DNA of 64,000 bases, from positions 12,943 through 76,942 of the forward strand of contig VYZI01000743.1 in the NCBI GenBank assembly GCA_013397695.1, read 5' to 3'. Made by a program: the position numbers and the translations under genes. The stretch is from Centropus unirufus. Its lineage: Eukaryota > Chordata > Aves > Cuculiformes > Centropidae. Positions 10,263 through 22,019 of the stretch are shown piece by piece. Position 1 is the stretch's first letter. Every line of letters begins with the position of its first letter. The notes beneath the pieces are model-generated. The model was not told the origin of the DNA, made no database searches, and worked only from the letters and a program-made list of their open reading frames with translations.

Positions 10263-13249
10263 CGGGGCCGGTGCCGGGCGGTGCCGGGACGGGGGCGGCT
10301 CAGCCGCAGCCCTGCCCGCCCCCGCCCCTCCCCGGGGCCAGGTTCCCCCCCCAAGGTTTATCTGGAAGTTGGAGCGGGCTGCGGGTCCCGGCGCTCGCCC
10401 TGCCCGCTCCTCCAGGCACGCTCTGCCCCCGGGGGGCTCTGCGGGCACCGCTGCCTCCGCCTCCCCTGCACCCCCAGGACCGGCACTCCTCTCCCCAAAA
10501 AGGGCAAATCCCGAAGGAAAGTGAAAAACACCCCAAAAAGGGAGCACCTTGGCAGCTCTGGCTGTGAGCCCTGCCGCGCCCCAAAGCCGGGAGGGGCTGA
10601 GGGGGTCCTGTTTGTCCCCGGGCGCTGGTGCCCAGGCGGGAGCTGCATCTTCCCCGCTGCCTCCTGCCCCCCCAGCGCGGGCTGCTCCGGGGGCACCAGC
10701 CCCTGCCAGGACCCCCAAACTGTGTTCAACATCACCTGCCTCTTCCTAGGAGCAGAGCTCTGTGAGGAGAGCTTTTTGTGCAAGAGGAGAGGAGGAGAGG
10801 CTTTCCTTCAGCCCAAGGGGTGCACAGGACACCAAAGGGCTCTAAAATCCGCCCCCCCACTTCGAAGCTGCTAATTGAGCTGCTTCTGTTAACGCTTATG
10901 GCCAAAACAAAACGGTGCGGATACCAGCATTTCCCCGTTAAGACAGAAAATTCTGAATGAGAGGCTGCGCTGCCCGCAGGCTCAGGGATGTCCTCAGGTA
11001 GGACCGGGCAGTTTGTCCCGGCTCTGTGCCCAGGGGGAAAAGCAGAGCTGCTCGGGGATCCCTGCCCACTGGGCTTGCGGGAAGGGCCAAAGGAAAGGAC
11101 GTAGCCGTTTGCTGCCCCATCCTGCTCTGCTGAGCAGCGCTGCCTGGAAAGGAGCCTGTGCCATCCCATGCCGAGGGATGCAGCCAGCAGCACCCTGCCG
11201 GGTATCAGAACCTTCCTGCCTCCCTCCTTGCCTTTGTCATCTGGGAAACAGTGGTGTTTGCATCAGAAGAGCTGGGGGGCACATCAACCCCTTGAACCAG
11301 GCTGCTTTCCTACCCGAGGCCACGCAGGACACACCTGTACCTGCTGAGCCCACCAGGCTCCAGCCAGCCCCATCTCGCTGCCACTCACACCTGCTGTCCC
11401 TTTTGCCCTGTGTCACCCCACCAGCCAACCAAGCACCGAAACCTCCCCAGCAGCTGAGCCCTGCGATAGCGGCTCTGTGCCTGCGCAGCTGGCTTTATCT
11501 TGCCCTCACATCCCTTCCCCGTGCTGCAGAAATCGGGCCGAGCAGATGGCAACAGCTGAAGTGGGAGCAGGAGCGGAGAGGAGCCTGACGCGTGCTGCTC
11601 TCTGCACCTGCACTGCCAGGTTCAGGCTGGAAAAACACGACGCTTCCAGCAAAAGCAGGGCTTGAGCTGCCAGAGTTGCTCATAGCTTTCCATGGAAACT
11701 TCCTTTGGCTCCCCGTCCGCTGCCACCCGCTCCCACCACCCCCATGCGGGGCAGCAGCCTGGGTGTCTCCCACGGCCCCCAAAGCCTCTCTGGGACTGAC
11801 TCACGTCTGCCTGGGCTGAGCCACAGCAGAGGGGCTGCAGGGCTGGGGGGGTCTACATTGGATTAAGCCGGGTCTGCATCTCCTCTGACAGGTCAGCTTG
11901 CTTTTTCAGGCCACTTACTGGAAGCACTCACACGCACAAGCATTCCTTCATGGATATTTTTTTCCCTTTTTCCCTTTGTTCCTTTCTTTCTTGAAAATAA
12001 ATAAGAAAGAACACTTATAAAGAACTAATTGAACAGCAAATCTGACCTTTACCAAGATATTTCTAAATGCTGATACCTTCCTTGAAAAGAGCACAAAATA
12101 TACAGCAGGCAGCTGACTTTATGGGCTGTCCTTTATAAACAGTTACTTTATAAACGAGGCACCAGATGGTTACTAGTACTAAATGTAAGTAAAAAAACCC
12201 AGAAAGGCACCTGAATATAAGGCAACTGGTGAATTGGAGAAGGTAAAGATGGTAAGCAAACAACATAAACGTGATTATTTCCAGTTCCCTCTTGCAGTGT
12301 GACAGCACTGGAGCATCATGGAGCTGCGTTCCTCTGCCTGGGAAGCAGAAATAACTCCTTTACAACAGGAGATGAGTAGACACATGTTCTGCTCCTGGCA
12401 TTTATCTTTCATGTAGTCTGACCAGAAATATAAACTGCGAAGAGCTCATGTCTGATACAAAACAGGCTTTTGGTGAAGAAAGTGCTAAAAGCGCTCAAAG
12501 CATTCAAAATCAATGTTCGATTTAGCATGTGAGGTACTACAATTTCCCAAAATATATGCGCTCATAACTTCACAAGGCAGGGCTGTCCGTGTTTTGTTTT
12601 GGGCACAGCCCCTCCTGGGTGGATCTGCAACCGGACTGCGCTCCAGCCAGGAATTCCCCGTGTCCGGAGGGAGCAGCTCAGCCCAGCAGAGCTGTGGGCT
12701 GGTCACGGCCGCTCCTGTGGGTCTATTTACAGTGAATATTATGGCAGTGGGACAGCGTTGCTAGCGAGCAGGGAAGTGTGCAGGGTGGAAACACCGAGTC
12801 AGCCGGGCCGTGACATAACCGAGCTCTGTCAGAAATTCTCCGGAAGGGCTGAGGGGTTTCTGAGAAACCGCAGTTTCCCGGTCCCTGCCTGAAAAAAGAC
12901 TGGTCAGCTCAGTAAGGAATGATAGGAGGAAACCTCAGGTGGGAGAAGGGACTGGGAATTAGCCAACTCTTGCATATGTAATTTTCAATCATTTTCTTAG
13001 AATATGAAACGTATCACAATTAAAAACATACATTTACATGTACAAGACAGACCTGATTGGGCTTATTCTTTGTTTTGAAGCAAAGCTTAAGAGTCCTAGC
13101 AAGTATGGCCAGCTTTAGACACCGAACACGCCATGGGTTTCCCTGCTTTATGCTTACACCGCTCTTTTTTGTTTGAAAAGACAACAATCTGTTCAGGTGG
13201 GATCCCCTTCATCTGTGGGTCTTGCCTACACCTGCAGCGAGCTGGCAGG
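10263..13249. other. Intergenic, upstream of gene A; no gene recognised
   Basis: The first 250 bases are CpG/GC-rich and probably belong to the gene A promoter. The remainder is unique sequence with short open frames of no recognisable composition, no SCR signature and no clear CR1 fragment. Confidence 0.6.
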
Positions 13250-13423
13250 AGGAGCAGCAGGTCATCCTCACAACCAGACAGCTGCCTCCTTCCAGGGCTT
13301 CTTCCACGGGTGTCCGGGTGTCCCAGCATCACCACAGAGCAGCCCCGTCACAGCAAACCTCCCAGATAAACTAAATCTTGCCATGCACCTGCCATCGTGC
13401 TTCCCGTGGGATGTGGAAGCAGC
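13250..13423 (-). pseudogene. Decayed SCR4-like exon
   Basis: Following an intact acceptor (TTTCCTCCCCTCAG), the sequence shares the 16-mer GGGAAGCACGATGGCA with SCR4 of gene A (at 5828-5813) and weaker similarity onward (GATTTAGTTTATCTGGG against GAGTTCGTGTACAACTCA). The spacing from acceptor to this block is about 18 bases shorter than in gene A, the frame is shifted and the module cysteines are lost. It reads as a dead third copy of the SCR4 exon lying between genes B and A. Confidence 0.4.
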
Positions 13424-13649
13424 CTGAGGGGAGGAAACATTTGCGTGAAGATGAGCCCGGCTGTTGTTCCAGGGAGAGGTAAGCTCTCTGCTAGAAGAGT
13501 CTTGCCCAGATTTTTAAAACCCCACCCAGTTTGGGGGTGAATTTTAGCACTGCACTTTAGGGAAGCCCGAGCCAATTCCTCCTTCAGACTCCAGAGGCTG
13601 TTTTCGGGCACTGGCCATCCCTTGCTCCAGCCTTCTGGCAGGAGGGGCT

Positions 13650-13918
13650 GCTGATGTCAGGGGTTTCACTCACAGTTACGCGCTTGTGGTTCCCACCCAG
13701 ATGCCGTTTCCAGCACAGCTGGACACTCACCCGCTTTATGGGTAAAAGGACCCTTTGCAACGGATGGGGAATCTGTGGTAGCAGCACTTCTGCCATGTCC
13801 GGCTTCTCCTGGCTGCCCAGGACCTTGCTGGGGTGGAACATGAGCGTTAGTGCGTTACCTCTTGCTGCCAGAACAAGGGCAGCAGCCCCAGCACCCACAA
13901 GCCTTTGTAGGACAAAGT
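13650..13918 (-). pseudogene. Possible relics of SCR3-type split exons
   Basis: One frame reads KGSFYP, stop, SG, stop, VSSCAGNGIWVG, resembling the second half of an SCR (KGSS...C...G.W) interrupted by two stops. Just upstream (13918-13869) is a short hydrophobic stretch, LWVLGLLPLFW, before a GT donor. It lies between the SCR5-like exon of gene B and the SCR4-like relic, the order expected for a decayed SCR2-SCR3-SCR4 block. Weak evidence; the hydrophobic piece could instead be a real terminal exon of gene B. Confidence 0.2.
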
Positions 13919-14152
13919 TATCTCTTACTTTTCAGTATGGGAAAGGATGAATTATATTCACTGTAATGAGGTGAGGGCAAGGAAACAGCTAAGAAATTAA
14001 AATATATTTCATATGAAGCAAAGCTTTTTTTTAAGAGGAGGAGGCCACTGCAGCGAAACCTGAGCTTCAAACCAGATGCCCAACCAGAGGAAAATATAAA
14101 TTCTACAGACAAAACTTATGGAAGAAAAGAACATGACAAAAAACTCACTCAC

Positions 14153-14341
14153 TTCCACAAAATGCTGCCAGTTTAGCTCGTTTTATGTTTTCAAAGCAGC
14201 CAACTTGGGGGAGGATGCCAGAGATCCCCATGTACTTTGGAAGACACACGGATCCTTGGCTGGCCCAGGGAGAATAGTAGTTCTGGGTTTTGTACAGGGG
14301 TACAACAAATCTGAATGCTGAGGTAGAACAGCTCCTTGACA
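14153..14341 (-). CDS. Fifth SCR-like exon of gene B, Trp lost
   Basis: A 189-nt exon, phase 1 to 1, with donor GTGAGTGAG. Its four Cys have SCR spacing. Cys2-Cys3 (16) and Cys3-Cys4 (13) distances equal those of the SCR2 modules, and the stretch YMGISGILPQVGCFENIK matches YENISESSPTSSCLENLT. The near-invariant Trp before Cys4 is Arg (CGA). It is either a divergent working module or an exon at the start of decay. Confidence 0.5.
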
Positions 14342-17300
14342 CTGGAGAGGAACATGGGGAAAAAAATGAAAATCCCAGTAGAAGACGGGGAATAACTAGG
14401 GAATCCCATTGAAGAGTTTCCCTGAACTGTAAATGAGTCCCCAGGACTGACCTGGTGTCCTGGAGGAAGAGGAATGAGAGGAGGAGATGGTATTTTGGAG
14501 TGACTTTTTATAAAGGCTGAGCTTCCTCTCCCATGTGAGAGCTGCCTTAGCTGGCTGGATGTCATTTCCATGGGAACCTGAAAGGACAAAAATCACAGTG
14601 TGGAATTCATGGAATGGCTTTTTTTTTTTTTTTGTAGAAATGTGATAAAGGAGCAAATAAAGTAATTAAGTTGGGAAATGTGGGGTCTTGATTCAATGTA
14701 GGATCAATTCAACTCACTCTGTGGAAGCTGTTTCTTCTCTCCGAGTCTGACAGATACGCTTTTCTCTAGGGTATAAAGAGACAGAATTGCATCTTCATTT
14801 CAGCAGCGCTGCATTTGTTCTCTTTGTAGTGCACCATGACTTACACCTGACATGCCCTGTGCTAAGCAGACACACCATTCTAAGCTGGTGCATGCTAAAT
14901 ACTGAACTCCTCATCCCTGGAGGTGTCCAAGGCCAGGTTGGATGGGGCATGGAGCCTCCTGATCCAGGGGGAGGTGTCCCTGCCCATGGCAGGGGGTGGA
15001 ACTAGATGGGCCTTGATGTCCCTTCCAACCCAAAGCATTCCATGATTCTATGAAATCACCTTTGCATTCAGGTGCAACTCCACTCCAGACTCCGTTTGTT
15101 TTGTCCGTACTCGTACAATGGATTTTCTCTTTTCCAACAAGCTGGAAGCCAGGGTCACAGCTGTAAGTCACCGTTGAGTTATAAACAAATTTTTCCACAC
15201 CTTTGCCATCGTGCTTTCCATTGCTAATTCGAGGGGGTGGAGAGCAGGTAATTACTGCAGGGAAGAAAGTCAACATGAATGTTGTTAAAAGCTCCAGTAA
15301 TGATAAAAACACAAAATGTGTCTCCATTCATGCAGACAAACTTTCTGGCCAACTAAAGACAGATAATGGGCACTGCCTTCTGACCCTTCTGAGGTGCTTC
15401 AGTTGTCACACGTTTCTCTCTCTGAGGGTCACAATAAACAAACAGGAAGCTTGCCATGGTCTGGCTCATGATTCCTCAGAGTCTCATCCCATCACCTTCA
15501 CCTCAACCTTAAGTCATGAGAAAATGTGTTGATCTTGTGGGAACAAAATTGCTGAAGTACAGCATTAGCAGCAAAATGGGTATTTTCAGCTGCAGAGTTG
15601 GTGACAGATCTGCCACAGAAGCTCAGCAAAACCAATGTTTGGAGACAGGTTTAGAGTGGACGTTTCTATGCGGGATTGACTGAAGACAAACGTGAGGTTG
15701 GATGAATCTTACACTTGCAGGTTGGAAGTTCACTCCATGCGACATCATCTCCTTTCAGCTGACACCAGATGAAGTGATTCCCATCTAACTTGTACCTGAG
15801 TGAAAACACGCAGGAAAAGAAAAGGTTGTGTAGTTATTCAGAAATTGAGATATTTTTTGCCCTGGTATGAGTATGATCAGCAGTGCAGAAGAGGCAGTTG
15901 GAGAGCAAGCAGACGCACTGGTTAACAGGAAAGCTCCTTCGCCTTGCCCTCTGTGGATCGTGGTTAATCTATTTTTAGGGAATTCTCTGCTTTGACTCAT
16001 TCTGTTTTCCCTTGCGAGGGTAGGAGTGGCTGTAGCTGGTGGCCAGCAGAGCACGCAGGGAGTGCCAGCCAGCACTGAGCTTAGATGTGGTTTCCTACAT
16101 GGATACCTTGGGCTCAGATTTGCTGAATCGAGGACTAATTTCCCCCTGCCTGTTTCCTGGCGGAAAACAGCGCTGGGATTCAGGCTGCTGCCACCCAGCA
16201 GGATGAGGCGAGGAGCTCCTCCTGAGCACACTCAGCATTTTTAAGCCCCTCTGGGGATGGGCTTTGATCAGGGAGTGCAGGGCCAGGGGGAACGGATTTC
16301 AGCTGAAAGACGGGAGATGAGATCTTAGGGAGAAAAGTTTTCTATGAAGGTGGGGAGGCCTTCGCCCAGGTTGCCCAGAGCAGTGGTGGCCTTCAAGATT
16401 ATTTAGTTCCAACTAGGACCCCTCCTGCCCGACCAGGCACCTGCTACATCCAGCTTGCTTGATGATAATACATCATGTTCTGACAGCACCAGCGCCTTCT
16501 CCCATCTCTGAATTACACCCTCCTGTCAAATTCATTTGGACATGATTGATAGCATCTGACCATGCTTAGAGGGTTAACGTTACCCCTCCACCCTGGTGCA
16601 TATTGCTGGAGATTAACTCAACCCCAGCAGGGTGGGACATGCTGTCATTTCCCCAAGTCCATCCTAAGGGAATATCTGAAGGAAAAAAAAAAAAGCTCTG
16701 TTGCACTTGAAGCAGCTGCAAAGAGTGACAGAACGAGCCAGATGATGCCAGTTAAGCCCTGCTAGGGAGGAGGAATACCAGCTGGAGTCCTAAGAGCTTA
16801 ATTTTGCAAGGCACTGCACTGCATGTGTGCCCTGATTGAAAGCAGGCAGAAAGTGTGAGTCAGCTCACAGCCTGACGGAAAGTGTGCCTCAGTGCAGGTT
16901 TCTAGCTGAACACCACTGGATATTTAAAATTAAAATATAAGCCCTTTTTTCAATATATGTGAAATATATTAAATAATTTCAATAACCTGACTTGAAGTCT
17001 ACAGTCACAAACCAATGGTACAACCAGCTCTGCTGGGATAGAGGCAGTTAAGTTTTATCTGGATAACACTTGAAGGGAAAGGCAGCCCTAAATTGAAAGC
17101 CCAGGCCCTTCGCTCCAGCTGTGTCATCCCCTCCCAGCCCAAAGCTGCAATTCAAGTGGGGAAAGCAGCCCCACACTGCGCGGAGCAGCACGGTAGGAGC
17201 GATCTCTTGTGAAACATCTGGCCAGCCCATGCCCACGGAGGAACCGCACTGGACCAGAGGTTGTGTTCCAGCCTCAGCCCCGGTGCTGGAGCTCGCGCCA

Positions 17301-19446
17301 CTGCCCCACCACTCACCCCTCGTCGCAGAACACGGTCACCCTGGCACCAAAGCGCAGGTCTGGGAGGGCGCCCACCCTGCCCCTGGGCAGTGCCCGTGGG
17401 TGGCCACAGGACCGCCCTGCCGGAGAAGAGGTGTTAGTGGTAATGCACGCTGCGGGAGAGGGAAGAAGGGCTAAATACGGGTTATAACCAACGGTACCAA
17501 AGCAGCTCATTTCACACGTATCTCAGCTGTGCTGGCAGAAGCTGGGATCAGCCACAGGGGAAGGTGGGGATCCCCATGAGGGCTACGTGCTCCCAGCAGT
17601 AAGCACCTCAGTCACAGAATGGGTTTGGTTGGGTTGGAAGGGACCTCAAAGCCCAGCCAGTCCCACCCCTGCCATGGGCAGGGAATCCTCCCACTGCATC
17701 AGGGGCTCCAAGCCCCATCCAACCTGGCCTTGAACACCTCCAGGGATGGGGCAGCCCCCACTGCTCTGGGCAACCTGGGCCAGGGCCTCCCCACCCTCAC
17801 AGCAAAACATTTCCTTACAAGATCTCATCTCAATCTCCCCTCTTGCAGCTGAAAACCCTTCTCCCTTCCCCCTTCTCCCATCCCTGGACTCCCCGATCCA
17901 GAGCCCCTCCCCAGTTTTCCCTTTAAGTACTGGAAGGCTGCTTCATCCAACCTGAACGGATCTGTTTTGATTTTCATGTTAGCAAATACATTCACAGCTG
18001 GACACAGAACTTACACTGAACAAATGCTGATTTACCTTTCTAGTGCTGAGCTTCAAAATGAAGACAAAGTGTATTTCTTGGCAAAATGCATATGATATTA
18101 AGATGGATGGGAGTAATACATTTTTCATAGTCGAGTAATTGCTTCCACTCTATTGAGATGGAAGTATCTCTGCAAATATTCTCTGTGGAGTGGGACAGGG
18201 ATACTCACTCCTGCACAGCTCAGCAGGTTCCGACCACGTCAGGTTCTCAAGGCAAGAGCTGGTGGGGGAACTCTCCGAGATGTTCTCGTAGCCCGGGCGG
18301 CAGACGTAGCTCACGTTGGTGCCAACAGGAAAGAAATTGGTTATCTCATCCTCCTTGGACAGGGCAGCGAACCTCAACCTTGTCGGGGCACCACAGCTCC
18401 CTGACAGGCAAGGAAAGCAACCCTGAAAGAGCTGCCCAGCGGGAGGGATGCCACATAAACCCCAGCGTCCCCGAAACGCTACCACGGAGGGGGACGCTCC
18501 GTGCACCCCTTGCAGGTCGCTCCTGTTTTTGCAGGCTGCGGCTCTGCTGGGAGCATCCCGTGCCAAGGGGAAGCGGCAGTGAGAGCCCAGGCAAAGCCGG
18601 GAGTGGGGAAGAAGAATTCCAGGTGGGCGCAGGTGCAGCCCCCCGCAGCCTCTGCCAGCTGGGATCTGGGAGAGCATTCCAGCCATCCATGGAACCCTCG
18701 CCAGCAGGCACGGCTCCTGCGAGCAGCAGTGAAGGGCAGCAGGTCTGTCCCCCCAGGAGGGCCCTGCACTCGGAGCAGCCGCCCCAAGGGACGGGGATTT
18801 TAAGCCAAGCAAGAGAGAGGCTTGGAGCCAGGTTTGAGAGAAAGGAGCTATTTACGGCCGCAGGGCTCGGGCAGGCTTGACCAGCGGGCACCGGGCAGGC
18901 ACTTCACTGTGTCCGAGCGCCCAGGGATTTTGACGGCGCCTTCGATGCAGGTGTACGTCACCCTGGATCCGACGGGGAAGCTGCTGGCACGCTCGTCTGA
19001 TGGTCTGGAGTGAGTCATGCGAGGAGGGGGCCCACAGTCACCTGTGGCGAGAGGAGACCTTCTCAGGCCAGGATCACATCCCCTGATCCCCTTCCCCAGC
19101 CCCAACGAGTATCCCGGGAGTGCAACTGGCCTTGCCTAGGCTTCCCCTCTGGGAAGAAGCACTGCCGCATCCCTGAGAACATCTGCAAGAGCATCAAGCA
19201 CCGGCGCCCCAGGCTTAGGGGCGGTGGCATCCCCCAGTCCCTCAGCAGCCAGGTGGGATCCAGGCAGACCTTGCTTGTCCCCCCCATGGCTCCTGTGTCC
19301 CCATACTCACTGCGAGCCCCAGGCACGCCTAGGATTGCCAGCAAGACCAGGAGCAGCACGAGGTGGCCCGAGCCCCAGGACACAGCAGGTGCCCCACAGC
19401 TCAGGGAGCCTGGATGCTTTCCCCATCCTGGCTCTCCAAACTTCAT
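14153..19446 (-). CDS. Complement regulator paralogue with four or five SCR modules (gene B)
   Basis: Tandem duplicate of gene A. Exons: signal peptide 19446-19311 (MKFGEPGWGK..., hydrophobic core HLVLLLVLLAILGV); SCR1 19041-18856; SCR2 18400-18209; SCR3 split over 17416-17317 and 15795-15713; SCR4 15254-15060; a Ser-rich candidate exon 14577-14452; SCR5-like exon 14341-14153. All phases agree (phase 1 joins, with phase 2 inside the split SCR3). SCR2 and SCR4 are close to their counterparts in gene A (for example YENISESSPTSSC against YENITEQLPTSTC). The 3' end is not resolved: I found no convincing transmembrane helix, GPI signal or stop-containing exon, so a membrane or secreted form cannot be decided. 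The expected role is C3b/C4b regulation. Start ATG chosen because it is the nearest Met upstream of the hydrophobic core in this exon. Confidence 0.8.
14452..14577 (-). CDS. Candidate Ser-rich linker exon of gene B
   Basis: A 126-nt open segment between acceptor TTTGTCCTTTCAG and donor GTCAGTCC, phase 1 to 1. It encodes GSHGNDIQPAKAALTWERKL and then a Ser-rich run (SSSHSSSSRTPG) of the kind found as O-glycosylated stalks in RCA proteins. No Cys pattern. It might also be skipped in transcripts that join SCR4 to the fifth SCR. Confidence 0.3.
14908..15052 (+). mobile_element. CR1 3' fragment
   Basis: CATCCCTGGAGGTGTCCAAG to CATTCCATGATTCTATGA, ending only a few bases before the donor of SCR4 of gene B. 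Confidence 0.88.
16265..16390 (+). mobile_element. Truncated CR1 fragment
   Basis: Sense CR1 body (TTCAGCTGAAAGACGGGAG...AGGTTGCCCAGAGCAGTGG) that stops before the 3' end. In the intron splitting SCR3 of gene B. Confidence 0.75.
17612..17945 (-). mobile_element. CR1 LINE fragment
   Basis: Antisense copy from CACAGAATGGGTTTGG to AAGTACTGGAAGGCTGC, with all standard CR1 blocks. Upstream of the first half of SCR3 in gene B. Confidence 0.9.
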
Positions 19447-21105
19447 TGCTGCAGCAACTTCTGTGCTCCGCTGTTGAGCACTGCTGGCTCCAAGGAGCTG
19501 TCTCTGAAGCTGGGAGGAGATGCAGCATGACAGGCTCAGGCAAGCCCCTGGAACAATGAAAATCTTGCCAGAACACCAAGAGAGCAGAATCCTCCAGCAG
19601 GGACATGCAGAGCAGCCAGGGGTGGGGGCAACTGTCAGCCACAGGCTTGGGTAGAGCTTCTTCATCGTCCTAACCCCATCAAGGATGGAGGAATAAAGCA
19701 ATGCTTTTATTTGCCCTCAGACCAGCAGAGAGCACTGACCAGCACAGTCACCAGACTCATTCGCTACCAGAATGGAAAACACCTCCACCCAGCCCCACCG
19801 TATCCAGGCTAGGAAAATGCCTACAGAGTTATTTGCTGGCAGGTAATTGAACACAGATCTTCCAAAGGAAAAGCATTTTCCTTTTTGTTTGTTATTTTTT
19901 TTCTTGGTTGCCTGTCTCAAGTGTAATTAGGAACGTGTGTGAGGGAATGCATCTGCAGACTGACTAACGGTCTGAACTATCCCCTCTGACATCAGCCAGC
20001 ACCACTCCAGCACGCTCTGAGATACACATGGGATGCAACACCCAGCTCTTATTCATATTTTTGGGTTTCCAGCCCTGCACAGGAAGTGGAGGCACTTTCT
20101 GTTTGCAGTCCCAGGTGAATGCAACATGAGGTGTCGCAGCAGGAAGGTGCTGCCCTGCTTTCCTTGGGGCAAAGGGACAATTGGAGTGGGTCTGGGAGCG
20201 CCTCTCCTTGCAGATCTCCTCAGTGGGATGTGGTGAAGCACGGGACGCCTTGTCAAAGCTTCTTTCTGTGTGAAGACGGGAGGTGCCATCTCTTTCCTGG
20301 GTGTTGTGCTTTAGGCTCTGTGACATTTAAAGCGACTCCAATAACCCACAAATGCATGCCCCTGGCAATGATGAACTGCTGCAAGTCACTTGAGCAAGAC
20401 CCGAGGGCTCCCCCTTCTCCCATTGAGCCCAGGCAGCAGCACTGCCCTCAGCCCCGTGCCCGCCTGCTGTGCCCACCGAGGCTCCCCAAGTGCCACAAGG
20501 ATCAACCTGGTTGCCAGGGCTTGGCTCCCGGTTGGAACAACCATTGGACCACACTGGGAAGCTGCCTCATTCACAGCCAGCCTGACAGACCACAAGCCAC
20601 ACAGCAAGAGAGCACAGGCACTGCTGCCACCGCCAGCTGCCCCCGACCACCAGAGAAACCCTGAAACCAGAGAAACCCAGAGCTTCTCCCCGCGAGGGAA
20701 GGGGAAGCTGTTGTGGGAAGCTACGGACAGGCTGGACCAGCCACGCTGATGCTGCCACCCCCCAGTCCTTCTGACCTACCCAAGGCTGGGGCTGCCCACC
20801 TTGAACGCTCCAGCGAGGATGCGCCATGGGAGGTGACACCTACCTCCTCTCTTTCCTGGTGGGGACAGTGGAAATAAAGCGATTTGATAGCTAGAACCAC
20901 ACTTCAGCATTTCTGGATGCGGAGGAGCTGCGGGTGGCTGCGCTGCGCAGTGCTGCCCGTTCCCTTTGCCTCTTTACCCTCAGCCCTGCCCTGCACCCAG
21001 GGAACAGCAGCCCCCGGCTGCCATCAGGGAATGGCTAGGGAATCACCACTTTCCTTTACTATAGAACTACTAAAAGCCAGACGCAGCTGTCATTACAATT
21101 TCAGC
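19447..21105. other. Intergenic between gene B start and C4BPA 3' end
   Basis: Contains the presumed 5'UTR/promoter of gene B next to 19.45 kb. I see no coding segment, SCR signature or CR1 fragment in the rest. Confidence 0.5.
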
Positions 21106-21111
21106 TTTATT
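21106..21111 (-). other. Polyadenylation signal for C4BPA
   Basis: AATAAA on the minus strand, about 750 bases after the C4BPA stop codon. It is the clearest signal I noticed before the next gene. Confidence 0.4.
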
Positions 21112-21863
21112 ATAACCTTGTGGTGAAGGAGGACTGGTCCCATCACAAGCTGCCTGCTAAGAGTGCTTCCCCTTTACTGGACATTGCAGAACTCTGCAGC
21201 TGCTTCTTTTTTTATGCTTTTATTCCTAACAAGTGCTCGTGTTTCGCACACAAAGATGCAGTGAGCAGCAGTGTCATGGCCTCAGGCTCCCCTTTCCTGC
21301 CTGGGAAGAAATCCTGGCATTTTTTGTTTTGCTAGAAGAGGGGCTTTGAAGTTTTCTTCACTGTGCCAGGTCTGGAGGTGACAGCATTTGGGCAGTGAAG
21401 TGCTTGTTGACATTGAATGTGACATCGGAATAGAACAGCACTGGGCTATACTGGATTGCAGCCCAGAGCAGCGGGACAGGTGCAGGCTGGGAGCTCTTAC
21501 CCCGTTCATACCTGTCTGTACAGCATCTGCTTGCTTCCAACAAACATTGACTTCCCCCTCAGTTCCTTTCTAACTGTGTACTTGTCAGCGTAAGAAACAT
21601 AAATGTAAAGCTTTTACCTAAATGTAAAGCCTTAAAAGTTATAGAGGGGTGTGCAAACCCAACTCACTGAGCTCTAACAGAATGAGCTAGAAGTCAGCGC
21701 TTTCTGACTCCCCGTATGACCAGACTGGTTCCTTCACTGATCGGTAATTTTTGTTCTGGCTACTGAAGTAAAAGCATGAATTATAAAGTCATAAAAAAAA
21801 ATCCTGTCAGCATGATTATGCAACACATGAAGAGAGTGGTTCTTAGGATACCAGGAATGACAC

Positions 21864-22019
21864 TCAGCCATACGCTCTGGACTTCAGCTCTATTTCCAGT
21901 TTCTGGATCTCTAGGTACAGTTTCTGGACTTCCAGCAGAGTTTTCAGTTCTGTCAGAGGAACTCCACACTGGAAATCTTCCCTGTTTCGAAGAATCCTCT
22001 CACACGTATCACGTTTTTT
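21864..22019 (-). CDS. C4BPA: C4BPA oligomerisation core exon
   Basis: Fifty-one residues starting KKRDTCERILRNREDFQC and ending in an amphipathic helix rich in heptad-spaced Leu (TLLEVQKLYLEIQKLEIE). Two Cys flank a short loop as in mammalian C4BP alpha, where they form the interchain disulphides of the multimer. This exon is what separates C4BPA from the other SCR genes of the cluster. Confidence 0.92.
   Translation of the reverse strand, partial: KKRDTCERILRNREDFQCGVPLTELKTLLEVQKLYLEIQKLEIELKSRAYG

Noticed and set aside
8575..10524. Long plus-strand open frame (about 650 codons) and minus-strand counterparts over 8.1-9.3 kb
   Set aside because: The frames stay open because of tandem repeats without stops. 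They consist of short His/Thr or Cys/Val cycles and cross an N gap, with no domain and no splice logic.
12063..12308. Hydrophobic minus-strand frame considered as a TM exon of gene B
   Set aside because: No acceptor or donor in the required phase, and composition typical of AT-rich non-coding DNA.
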